A program made the translations under genes and the position numbers. A stretch of 64,000 nt of DNA from Rhynchopus euleeides (Eukaryota > Euglenozoa > Diplonemea > Diplonemida > Diplonemidae). This document shows, piece after piece, positions 43,476 through 53,802 of the stretch (position 1 is the first letter of the stretch; each line of letters starts with the position of its first letter). The DNA lies in assembly GCA_963210315.1 (NCBI GenBank), contig OY723246.1:1116001-1180000 (forward strand), written 5' to 3'. The notes beneath the pieces were generated by a model. The model had not been told where the DNA came from and made no database searches. It saw nothing but the letters and a program-made list of their open reading frames with translations.

Positions 43476-45538
43476 AACCCCACGCGAGCCACAACGCCTC
43501 TTAAGCTGTCGCAGGGCACACGCACCACCCCCCCCCCCCCCCCTATCGCAACCCCACTCACATCACAATGCCTCTTGTGTCATCAAAAATCAGATGCAGC
43601 CGCCCGTACGTTTCACAGCACCACTCGTGCACATGAGCTGCCCGTACCCCCCCCCCCCCCCCCCACCCCCCTTGACTAGATATGGAGAGACTGCATGTTA
43701 CGTACAGGCACCTGGTCGTGTTTCAGTGATACTGTGTTGCGGTCCAACCACCGGGCCACAGACAGACAACAACTACACACCCTCCATCGCGCATTGAGTT
43801 GCCTTGTACAACATATCTGGTGTAGTGACCGCAAAAGGGCCAACATTGCAAGAAGGTGCTGGGCGTCGCGGGGCTCCTCGCCGCCACGCCTCGAGCGACC
43901 CCTGGCACCGCGCGCCCGTGGCCCGCCACGCTACAGATGCCCCCTGGCCGCGCCACGCCGCGCCCCCTACCGCAACACCTCGCGCATCCCCCCCCCCCGC
44001 TCTGCCGTGCCCCACCCCCCCCCCCCCTGTCTCAACACCTCGCGTATCCCCAGGCATGTTTTCGATACACCAGAAGGCTCGTGTGAACGCATGTCTCTGC
44101 CTTCGACGAATGCCTTCCCTTCGGATAGATAGTTTTTCCCCGCGCAATGTTTGGTGGGTCTACTATAAGCGAACCCCTCCCCCTCCCGCCGGGCGCACAC
44201 AACAAGGCTTGGCATTCAATGAACCCGAGACGCACCCCACAGACCTGTACCGCGGCAAGGGTCGGGTGCGCCTCCCATCAAGCGTCACATTGGGCAGCCC
44301 TGGGCTTTCGGGCCAGTCCAACAGCCCCATCTCGTGCGTGACCAGGAACCCTCACGACCCGCTTGCAGTCCGCGCACAGAGATACACGGTATGCCACCTC
44401 CCCACCCTGTCCGAGTCTATCCTGGTCAGGCCACCTCCTGGACGCTGAAGCGCCGGATACCGTAGGTGGCGACCACGTGGTTCTGTCTGACTGACCCGCC
44501 TCCGCGGCTCAAAGCCGCCAGACCCCGGAATGTAGCGGGTACCCATGCCCGCTTGCCTCTCGAGGACGCAGAGGCATGCTCGACCTCACCTGACATCTAA
44601 ACCGTGCCTTCCCCACTCCCGCTCCACTCTCGGCTCAGAACACCTCCCCCCGAGCACGACAGGCTCCATCACGAACCGCGTACCTCTCACGCCATGGGTT
44701 CGCTCATCGGCTTCACTGTGATGCGACTATCTTATGCATTCCGTGCCCACGGACCCCGTCTCCTTCCCTCCAGGACCGCCCGTCCCATTAGGACGTGCCT
44801 CTCCTCCGGGATCTGCATGCGCTCCGGGTGTGGTGGCCCCGAGGCGGGTTAGTCCGAAGTGCCGCCACCCCGATACCAGCTGACAACCCCCCCCCCCCCC
44901 CCCCCCTCGCATCAGTGACCGGGCCACCCCTCCGGCCACTGTAGCACCGGTATGCTGGTCGGCCATGGTACAGACTTACGGGCAACGTCGCGCAATGCAT
45001 CACGGCGTCGAGGCAGAGTACTGGACGGGTTGGACCACGGGATGATCCTCCGTCACTGCCCACTGTTGAAAAGGTGAGGTGACACACCTCTGCACGGCAT
45101 AGCCGAGTGTCGAGTTGCCGCTCTCGCAGAATGCTGTATCTAAATCGAGCCTGCCTGATGGCACCCCCAGTATGGCAGCGCGGGTGTGTGCTGAAGGAAC
45201 ACAGCGACGTCACCTTGAGGTGTGGGTGGGCGCCCAGTATTGGGAGATTCCGCGATACATGTGTCTTAAGAGCAGTCACACCCCAGACCAAGTGTACGGC
45301 GAGGGGAGAGTATGAAGTAGCCGCAGAGATCAAGGGCATATCGTCGTACCTCCCGCCCTACTCAGACCATAGCTCGCACCGACTTCGACACAGGTATCCT
45401 CCCTCCTACCGCCCGGGTTTCTGCCTCTGGTACCCTGGGGTCGGTGCGTTTACTTTCGCTGCCCCCCCCCCCCCCCCCTCAGGTCCCCTGCCCACATGAA
45501 TGCCTCAAACACCTCAAGCCGCCCCCCCCCCCCCCCTA
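43476..45538. other. Gene-free part of element C with C runs
   Basis: Several long C runs (43530, 43650, 44010, 44890, 45465, 45525) are separated by unremarkable GC-rich sequence. No domain-bearing frame. Confidence 0.45.
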
Positions 45539-46686
45539 GGGAGGGTCAAATGCCACCCTTTTACGTGGACAAACACGATTTTTCAAAAAACCGGCGCAGA
45601 GGCCCCAAAGCCCCCGTAAACCCTCCAAAACCCCCCAGATCGGTCCGGAAACCCATCGAACCCCACTTTTCCACCATTCCGGGCACCTCAGGTGCCCGAA
45701 TTGGGGTACCTAAATTTTGTGCCACCGTTTGGTACCGGACAGTGCCACTGTGTGGGAGGTTGGAAAAGAAAATGCCCCAACACACCACATCTGAGGGTTG
45801 CAATGCATGTTGCTTGCCAACCACGTCATCCGGTGGGTGTCAGGCGCTATGTAGGTGGCATTAGCCAGGTCTTCGATGAGTTCTGGCTTGTATATGTACC
45901 TCCCTGCCACCATGCACCGGGAGGCTGCCTGTAGGTACGGAACAAGTCCAGATGGTCGTGTGATTCCTGTGCAGCAGTGCTCCACAACCGGGATGTGTTG
46001 ACAACGACTGTTGCAACACGAGCTGTACATTCCGGGAACACACGAAGTGCGCTGTCGTGGTACCCATTGTGCCAGAATTGGTACTTGCTGCGGTCTACTT
46101 TGCCTGGCCCAAGAGCACTGGTACTGAACAGTGCAATATGCGTGGCGAGGTGAATGCAACGGAAGCGCGCAAAGTCCATACAGCTCTCGGATGGCGGGTG
46201 GTGGTGTCACTAGTGTGTGACGTTCACTCGAGGATACAACGCATCACAATGAATCAGCAACCGTGGACCGAGTACAATACGCTCTCTGTGGCTGGTGTGG
46301 GGGACAAAGGCAGTGCCTGTGCCGCAGGCAGGGAGGTACATATACAAGCCAGAACACATCGAAGACCTGGCTGATGCCACCTACATAGCGCCTGACACCC
46401 ACCGGATGACGTGGTTGGCAAGCAACATGCATTGCAACCCTCAGATGTGGTGTGTTGGGGCATTTTCTTTTCCAACCTCCCACACAGTGGCACTGTACGG
46501 TACCAAACGGTGGCACAAAATTTAGGTACCCCAATTCGGGCACCTGAGGTGCCCGGAATGGTGGAAAAGTGGGGTTCGATGGGTTTCCGGACCGATCTGG
46601 GGGGGTTTGGAGGGTTTACGGGGGCTTTGGGGCCTCTGCGCCGGTTTTTTGAAAAATCGTGTTTGTCACCCCCATTTGACCCCCCC
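45539..46686 (-). mobile_element. Long-inverted-repeat DNA transposon A, copy 2 (inside C)
   Basis: The ends are GGGAGGGTCAAATGCC and CATTTGACCCCCC, with TA at 45537-45538 and 46687-46688. The asymmetric subterminal tract CCACCCTTTTACGTGG is on the left here and on the right in copy 1, so this copy is reversed. Length is 1148 bp, exactly as copy 1. Its core still shows long frames on both strands, so a captured coding fragment is possible but unproven. Confidence 0.85.
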
Positions 46687-47011
46687 TACCCCCCCCCCCC
46701 CCTCCCCTCACGCCCTAGGACAAACAAAGGTTCCTCCCCCTCCCCCCACGTGTGATTTCTAGTACCGTGGAACAATCAATTCTACATCCCACTCTTTACC
46801 CCCCCTGGTGATCCACCGATGGGCTGGTTCAAGAAAGGGCACCTCGACCAGTTCACCACAGATTACAGCTGTGTGCGCCATACAGAGAATGTGACGAAGG
46901 CGACCAACACGCAACCACACGCTGCGCACACACATGCACGCGGCTGGCAGCCTCGGACGGATCTGTGACTCCGTCACCGCGCAAGGGGCTCACCGCGGAG
47001 GGGCACCTCTC

Positions 47012-47255
47012 CACGGTGGGATCTTGTAAATTTTACATGTATAACTACAAGTATATACATGTATTATACATGTATAATACTTGCATGTCAACTATTATAC
47101 TTGTATTTTTACTTGATATACATGTATTTTACATGTATATTTCAGGCATATACATGTATTATACATGTATAATAGTTGACATGCAAGTATTATACATGTA
47201 TAATACATGTATATACTTGTAGTTATACATGTAAAATTTACAAGATCCCACCGTG
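47012..47255. mobile_element. ATACATGTA-type palindrome F, copy 2
   Basis: Perfect inverted termini CACGGTGGGATCTTGTAAA and the complement. It is a 244-bp version of F1 lacking the inner CTTGCATGACAAG blocks. TC flanks both sides (47010-47011, 47256-47257). Confidence 0.85.
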
Positions 47256-47299
47256 TCCTGCTGTCACCCCCCCCCCCCCCCCAGATAACGGTAACGGAC

Positions 47300-48095
47300 C
47301 AGGCATGTCGCTAAGCGTCGACCGTCGACCCAGTGATTTTGGGTTTCCCCCCCCATAAAAAAGCGTCGACCCAGCGTCGACCCAGTGGAACTGGGTTGCC
47401 ATTCAAGCCTGGACCAAGCGTCAACCCATTCCGGGTCGACGCTAACCTAGCGTTGACCCGGTTCCACTGGGTCGACGCTCACCAAGCGTCGACCAAGCGT
47501 CGACCAAGCGTCAACCCACTTTCACTGGGTCGACGTCGAAGAGAGTATGGTTTTGCAGGAACAGATGCTCACTACCGTGGCCTCCGGCGGCTGGGGGGCT
47601 CCGCCCCCCAGACCCCCCTGTATAGCGTGTGCACACAGGTCAGGAATCCAACAGCTCCAGTAGCCTCAGGAGGACGCAGCCAACTCACACAGAATCTGTA
47701 CGCCCACAATGAACAGATGTTCACTACCGTGGCCTCCGGCGGCTGGGGGGCTCCGACCCCCAGACCCCCCATCTCGCGTGCCCGTCTAGTAACCAAGTCC
47801 TTGCGCTTCAACGGCCGTGGCATATCAGGGGGTAAATCATGGTCCCGAAAGCCATTTTTTGGGTTTCTTCCGGCACCCGAGGATGGCGCGAGCGGGAGAG
47901 GAACCACGGAAGGAACCCAGCGCCTCACACCGTGCCCACCTAGCGGTCCACCGACGGGAAAATTAGGCAACAACACGAGCGCGCGCGAAGCGCGCGCGAG
48001 AAAAATTGACCCCTAGTGTTTCCCCCTGATCCCCCCCCAAAACAGGAGCGTCAACCCACCAAATATCCATAATCGAAAAGTTAGCGACAGGCCTG
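47300..48095 (+). mobile_element. Mutator-like MITE G, copy 1
   Basis: The ends are CAGGCATGTCGCTAA and TTAGCGACAGGCCTG (one mismatch), with a perfect 9-bp duplication GTAACGGAC at 47291-47299 and 48096-48104, the hallmark size of Mutator-like elements. The left part is a run of GTCGACC/GGTCGACG words. Two CTGGGGGGCTCCGCCCCCCAG-type hairpins follow (the second with a changed loop), then an 8-bp GCGCGCGC stem closed by GAA at 47979-47997. No transposase. Confidence 0.85.
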
Positions 48096-49069
48096 GTAAC
48101 GGACTTCACCGAAGCAACATCTTGTATCTACAGAACCTTGGTGGAGCGCAGCTCAAGACGAAGCAGCACCCGAAGTGCCCCAGCTTACGTTCGAATCTGC
48201 CGCGCGACATGGGGCGCACTACAGGGACTTCGGCAGAAGAGCTCGCGAGGCCAGCTGTTCCTGGAGGAGGACACAGAGTGGTCGCGAGGTGGCGCCAACC
48301 TGATGGGATTGCTGCTCTCCCAAACATGGGCAAACTGTTGCCTCCAGGGTAAGGCACTGCTCCTGGCCGATCCGATGCCGACCCCGATGTAGCTGATACC
48401 GGAAGGCGGAGCCCGCTGGCAACATCCTCTCCACGGGAGCCGACTAGGATTTATGCCCCTGAGTCGAGTATTGGGTATATGGCCCCATAAGGGACGAGAT
48501 TGAACAACTGCAGCTCGCTGACGCCTAGACCATACCGCGACGCACTGACTGTGCTGGAACTACCACTGAAGCTGGTCGTGCGGCGAAGAACGGCCGCCGA
48601 GACTCCTCATCAGAGGCGATATCGCCGGACAGGATTGACATGGGCTAGCCCAGACAGGATTCGCGGGTACATAAACTTTGCGCCCCGACAAAGTCCGTGT
48701 TTCGGGGAAGGGGCCGACGCAGATGTCCTCATGAAAGTCGCCTCTCGGCCTCGATGTCGCGAGTGGCTGCAGATGGTCTACCCACGTGAAGTTGTCACCC
48801 TGTATCACGCATCAACATACGTAGCAATACCAGTGATTCGTTGAGACTACTCCGGTTGTACGCACATCCAAACAGGAGCAGAAACCCTGGGACATCACCC
48901 TGGGTAGCGAGGGCACCCCCTGCATTACCACGGACAAGCGTCGCCTCGGAAAGGATGTTGTGCGGGGTATTGTTCCATAGACCGACGGCGACGGTACATG
49001 TCTCTGGGACTCGGTGAGTTCGCAGTGCCATGACAGCCCTGCCCCCCCCCGCATGTCGCGCAGTGCTCG

Positions 49070-49438
49070 ATGTTCGGGTCTCAGTATGACTGTGACGACA
49101 ACACGGCGTGCATGTGGGATGTGGCACACCACCACTGCGGTGTCCATGACGCCGCACACGCCGGTCCCTGCGGTGCCTACACCACACAGACACCTTGCGA
49201 CAATGCCCGCTACCTCTGTCGTAAAAAGGGGAGCTCCAGGTGCGCGGGCAGGCTATATACGGCGCCTACTGCTTTGACAGACGGGTGCCCCGATGCATCC
49301 TCATCGCAGACTGCATCGTCATGGACGCCGACTGATGGTGTATCGCTGGTGCTGCCTCCTGAGATGGAGCTGGTTCCCATGATCATGGCCGCCTTCTACC
49401 TCGACCTCTGTGACGTTGGGGACGTAGGGTGGGGTTGA
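49070..49438 (+). CDS. Cysteine-rich exon-like ORF
   Basis: A 122-aa frame whose first 65 residues hold about eight cysteines in repeated C-x5-C and C-x8-C-x6-C spacings (CDDNTACMW, CGAYTTQTPCDNARYLC), then a less ordered tail. A pyrimidine-rich tract ending CGCGCAG directly precedes it, so it could be an exon with the open frame starting two codons upstream of the ATG. It resembles small disulfide modules of secreted proteins, but no family is recognised. It lies inside element C, so it may be transposon cargo. Confidence 0.35.
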   Translation: MFGSQYDCDDNTACMWDVAHHHCGVHDAAHAGPCGAYTTQTPCDNARYLCRKKGSSRCAGRLYTAPTALTDGCPDASSSQTASSWTPTDGVSLVLPPEMELVPMIMAAFYLDLCDVGDVGWG

Positions 49439-50349
49439 CCTTCCTCGTGGTGTTTCCTTCCCCGCGTATTTCAAAAGCCTGCAGCAACGATATGACGCGC
49501 CAGCGAGTCCGTCTGCATCCGGGATCCAAGACCTGAACGCCTGATGCAAATACTCTGTTGCCAAGAACAGCTGACGAGATGAATACGCGTTAGAAGGAAA
49601 TGCGACGCATATGGCCCACCATTGGCTGCACACGCGCTCCAAAATGAACCCTCCGGGGATCCACCCTGCTGGATTGATGCGGCTTGTGACGCCCACCGGG
49701 AGAGTTCTGGGAATCCAGGGTGGCCACTGGTGGTGTCGCGGGTTGGAAGGTGGTGTCCGCGTTCCAACAGACCGCCGTGGGGAGTCACTGCCAATGACTT
49801 AAACAAAGGACCCGCTCCTACAAACCCACCTCCACTCGCTTTCCTTCACACTTCCTCCATCACGACTGGATCATTTCTCGGCCGAACCTACTGCGGTGGG
49901 ATCTAGGTCGCCCATAGAGACTGCGAGGGGATGTCAAGTCATCTCTATGGGCCACCTGGTTTCCTCAATATCGTTTGAGGCAGATGACCATCGTCAAGAA
50001 ACGCAAACGTGGTCGTCTGTCCTCTCGATATATCCCATCGCAGTTGAGGTTTCCAAAAAATACGGAGGACATGTCATAGTGTGTTCAACACGAGACATCA
50101 TCGAGAATAGTCCACGGTGTTAGTAATGTCATGCTTGCAAAATGTGTCAGAGGAAGAGATAGCGGATGCCAATCCGAGTTACCGTCATGAACTTGTTCAA
50201 ATCAATATTGAGGATCGCGGTAGCATCCTCAACACACGAGAGTTTGACCACGAGAATAAAAACGAGATATTTCCCAAAAAAACAGGTGGACAAAGTAAGT
50301 ACTTGTATTCAACGGCCCAACGTGCCCCAGAGCCCCAAAAAAATAAGTA

Positions 50350-50678
50350 CCGTATACGTAAATATTATGGAACGTAAATATTATGGAACGTAAATATTTT
50401 GGAACGCTGGTGGGTTGGCGTTCCAGATTTTTTTCGTTCCATAATATTTACAGGGCTTTCTGCGACTCGGGGACTTGGACCAGGGGATCGGACGGCATAC
50501 AGAGTCCCTGACGGGACCTACTCGTGCACTTTTCGCGCGATTCCTGACGCAAGCCGTCCTCACCACAGAGTCCCCAACTGGCCCTGTAAATATTTTGGAA
50601 CGTAAATATTATGGAACGGACCGGCCAAAAATGGGCTCGTTCCATAATATTTACGTTCCATAATATTTACGTATACGG
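50350..50678. mobile_element. Small foldback element E
   Basis: The ends are CCGTATACGTAAATATTATG and the complement, with TA at 50348-50349 and 50679-50680. TAAATATTATGGAACG is repeated at both ends and again as an inner inverted pair (50435-50455, 50582-50600), so several nested hairpins are possible. 329 bp, AT-rich ends, no coding capacity; located near the right end of C. Confidence 0.75.
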
Positions 50679-50770
50679 TACTACTATTCAACTAAGTACG
50701 TTTATTCGACCCCCCCCTGTAATTATTCGTTTAGGGTTTCTGTCGTTTTTAACACGACCCGCTTACGGTA

Positions 50771-51150
50771 CCGCCCTTGGAAAAAAATGGGCGAAAAGGG
50801 CGCCGACTATGGGCCAATTGGATACGCACGAGGGAGAAGATGTAGATGTGTAAAGCCGCTTGGACTGGGCGGCAACCCGTGTAACGTGTAACAACAACCT
50901 CATATTTTCGAGAGCAGCCGAACGTGCTGCACCGTACACAGGTTCTCTCACAGTGAGACCGTCGAACCACTCTCATCACTGGACTCCGGGTCAGCACCTT
51001 CCTGGAACCTGTTCTTGTTGACGAAAATCATTGCCCGCACGGACAGATTCTGTTCCGTGAGGCGGCAGCGCCTCTTGTTGCCGGATTTGGCGCACAAACA
51101 ACAGCCTTATCTTTTTGCTGGTGAACACATGCATGCCAGAAAAGGCACTG
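50771..51150. other. Spacer with a dispersed ATTTGGCGCACAAACAACAG repeat
   Basis: No gene. The motif at about 51085 followed by CTTATCTTTTT recurs at 59341 with its flank and, without the flank, at 55291. Confidence 0.5.
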
Positions 51151-51775
51151 TCAACATGTGTCACCATGCAACTCAGGCTCAGGACGAGATCGGCGAATGG
51201 CTCCAAAGAAGGCCAGCAGGTTCGTGTCTTCCACATGAAGCGTCACAACCGAAGGGTGGAGGAACTGCACACTCTGGAACATGGCGTGATTCTTGTGGTT
51301 CTTGTAAGCATCTTCAATATTTTTAGCCAAGTCGGTGGATGCACTGCGTTGCGATTCTGTCAATTCGACACCAGCATCATCAGCGACCTGTTCAGGGTCG
51401 TTCAGAGAGCGCACCAACCCGTCGAATATGGACTTTATGTACTCGATCTGGGGGCTCTGGCAGCTCCAGCAATTTTCTGGCCGACTCGCAGGCTTTGCTC
51501 TTGAAAGTGTCGCACTCCTCTGCCACAAACTCCATGATAGCTGCCTGTCTCTCCGACACGTGAAGGACGTGACGATACGACGAGGTGTACCGTGTGCCGC
51601 CCGAGTTCACGAGGTTTTCGGCGTTGACCTTTTCGACAACCTCCACACCGAGATGGTCGATGACGTCCTGGATGGTCGACAGCGTGATGATTTCATCGAG
51701 GATGTTACGGTGAGTGGGGTCTTGATAATAATTACCGTAATGCGTACATGAACAGGCAGTATTCTTAACTTTCAA
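51151..51775 (-). pseudogene. Decayed coding remnant, unknown family
   Basis: Two overlapping minus-strand frames have ordinary protein composition (for example ERQAAIMEFVAEECDTFKSK in one, FDGLVRSLNDPEQVADDAG in the other) and appear to be one coding region with a frame change near 51400-51440. They lie just downstream of the pogo-like remnant on the same strand and could belong to the same element. No domain recognised. Confidence 0.35.
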
Positions 51776-51911
51776 GCTCTCGCCCCGCTTCGGATCTCTC
51801 TGTGCCCTTCTCCCACCAACCGCCTGTGATAAGGCCCTGTCGTCATTGACCCCACCCCACCTACATACCCATATCTATCAGAATCTGTACAATCTATGTA
51901 GGGGTTTTCTA

Positions 51912-52745
51912 TTATGACTCATCGCTGTCGTTGTCGGGGCACGTCCGCCGGTTGTGCTGGCCATAGACCCCGCAGCTCCTTGAGGCCCGTGGCGCCACAG
52001 CGGCCTCAAAGCAGGCCTCAGTGGACCCGCTGGAGGCAACCTCGCTGGGTATCCTGTAGCTGTCTGTGCCAAGCTGCAGCATGGCACGTTCTGCTGCTGT
52101 GGTGTCGATCTCCACCTCGTCACCGTTCGAATCCTCCGCAACCGATTCGACACTTGTGGCAGCATCAGCGTCAAAAATGGCAGCATGTTTCCCAATGCAT
52201 GCAGCCTCCAACCCCGCCTTCTTCCAGCTCCCTTCACTACCGAATCAGGCCACTGCTGTCCACAGCCTCTCTCACCCACCGCAAGTGGGGACCACGCACT
52301 TGAGAGGTCTCGTTTGGGGGACCCAGTTCTCCATCTCATTCCCCGCTGACAAAAACTTTCTGGTCAAGCTGGTCACATGGCTGGCAGAGCGCGGCTGTGT
52401 TCGGCGGCACCTTTAACACAGTCAAGTTGTCGATAGTTGCCTCCAAGCGTTCGACAACCCACTCATCCAGTGCACACTGTAGTCATCCCAGAGGAGGAGG
52501 GCACGCAGGCTGGTGCTTCTCCCACGGCATATCAACTGCAGAGGCAGCATTCCGCCTTCGGACGTGCTGGTCCCCAAAGCTGTCACGGCTCTCTTGTTCT
52601 GACTTCCTGCGATTACAATGGTACTCGCGCCGCGCTTCGCTATTGTACGTTTTGCTGCAGGGACCATCTGCAGGGCAGTCTCATCCATGTTTATGACGAG
52701 CGAGGCAGGAACATTTTGTTTGCGAACCAGTGTCCGTGGTGTCGT
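51912..52745 (-). pseudogene. Pogo-like (Tc1/mariner superfamily) DDE transposase remnant
   Basis: On the minus strand the DDE_1 signature is clear: INMDETALQMVP (first Asp), then T...G, a GGMLPLQLICRG block, LLLWDDYSVH (second Asp region) and VPPNTAALCQPCDQ (third Asp). A knuckle-like CGVYGQHNRRTC lies near the C-terminal end. The frame changes between the LLLWDDYSVH and VPPNT blocks (about 52420-52440) and a stop follows near 52330, so the gene is broken in at least two places. No helix-turn-helix part was found upstream. This superfamily makes TA target duplications, as seen at A, B, C, D and E. Confidence 0.75.
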
Positions 52746-53802
52746 TAGGTAGGCAGTCTATAGGGAAGCGCAAAACTCTCGTCAGCGCAAAGCGAGCACA
52801 AGCGTGATCATGTTCCTTTCGCTTCCTATAATTCGTAAGGCTGTGTTCCGTGGGGGTTATGTGTAATTGGAACTCGATTCTGATCACCTTAGAATTCCTA
52901 AATAAATTGCGAAAAAGCCGTGGCGGGGGGAAGGGAGGATACTTATGAACAGCCATATGCGCGAGATGACTGTCTGATACTATATGAGGAGTTTCCTTCC
53001 CCCACAAAACAGGACCCCCACGTATCCCCTCATAGATCCGAGGTGGTCATCCACTCGCTTGCGGGATCTCACCATTCGGCGATCACCCAGACCTCCACCG
53101 GGTCCGCTCTGCGGAGTCCTTCACGTCTCCTGCAGGAGTTCTACTCCATCATTACCACGCCCTTACCCGTTCTGCCTTCAGTTGCGCGAGTTGAGAAGAC
53201 ATGGGGGTCCCGCTTCGCCAGCTCCGCTTCGGTCGCCTGGATCGACATCTGATGAGGCGCTAGAATGTCCACATAACATCAGCGGGTTTCCCGGTTTCGT
53301 TCTTGAGGGTGACAAAGTGGTCTCCCCTCCAGCAAGCGGGTGAAGGTGGCGGTGTCAGCCCATGTTTGTCTCTTTCGGGCTCCTCTGAGCACACCACACT
53401 CTGCCTGGGACCCGAGCTGCACTCTCTCGGTTCGTGCCCAAGCTGCACGTGATCTTCCCGACCGGACCGCGTTTCTCATTTTCCCAGCAACACGACAAGA
53501 TGCATCACCGCCGCTCATCATGGCAGTGTCTTTCGCCAGGTCGGCACACAGCTCCTCAAGTCGCCCCGCCAGGCGTCGCCCCTTGCGCAGCGTCTCCTCG
53601 TCTACCCGCTGGACCCCCCTGCATCGAGCGAAGGCTCACAGCGTTGTTGCCGCGTTACCCCGTCACCCCTTGGCCTTCCTCGCAAACATTAGAAGCGGTG
53701 CCACACAGGCCTCTGCCACCACCACCACCACCACTCCCTCGCCCTCTCCTCAGCCGCCTGTCCCACCACCACCACCACCCCTCGCAGGCATCGGTACGTC
53801 TA
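52746..53802. other. Region upstream of the RWD gene
   Basis: No clear gene. A frame from an ATG at 53520 is rich in Ser, Arg and Ala and resembles a mitochondrial presequence, but it is in a different frame from the RWD gene and would need an unseen intron to join it. The stretch 53700-53790 is a CCACCA-type low-complexity tract. Confidence 0.35.

Larger units (their letters stand above)
41127..50719. mobile_element. Large DNA transposon C (9.6 kb) inserted in D
   Basis: The left end CAGGGGGGGGGGTCAAATAA and the right end GACCCCCCCCTG (its inverted counterpart) are followed by a shared AAACGTACT segment over about 30 bp, with TA at 41125-41126 and 50720-50721. The flanks rejoin to the intact D sequence seen at 40650-40678, proving a single insertion. 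Inside lie a minisatellite, elements A2, F2, G1 and E, and a cysteine-rich ORF; no transposase was recognised. A 27-bp perfect hairpin (12-bp arms) lies at 41225-41251. The termini relate it to A and B. Confidence 0.7.
39507..50768. mobile_element. Foldback DNA element D (about 581 bp net) carrying insertions B and C
   Basis: The outer ends are CCGTAAGCGG and CCGCTTACGG, flanked by TA (39505-39506 and 50769-50770). Inside, AATTAAGAAACGATAAA and its complement recur in inverted order, giving TIRs of about 90 bp with a core at 40680-41050. Removing B, C and their TA duplications leaves about 581 bp. The uninterrupted sequence at 41067-41110 shows the empty site for B, and 40653-40677 shows the empty site for C. 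A right-end fragment of the same family lies at 59233-59272. No coding capacity. Confidence 0.75.

Noticed and set aside
42336-43679. 447-codon proline-rich frame
   Set aside because: It is a read-through of the 39-41-bp minisatellite; the same units stay open in all three frames.
53520-53802. Presequence-like upstream exon of the RWD gene
   Set aside because: It is in a different frame and no convincing donor/acceptor pair joins it; kept only as a remark.
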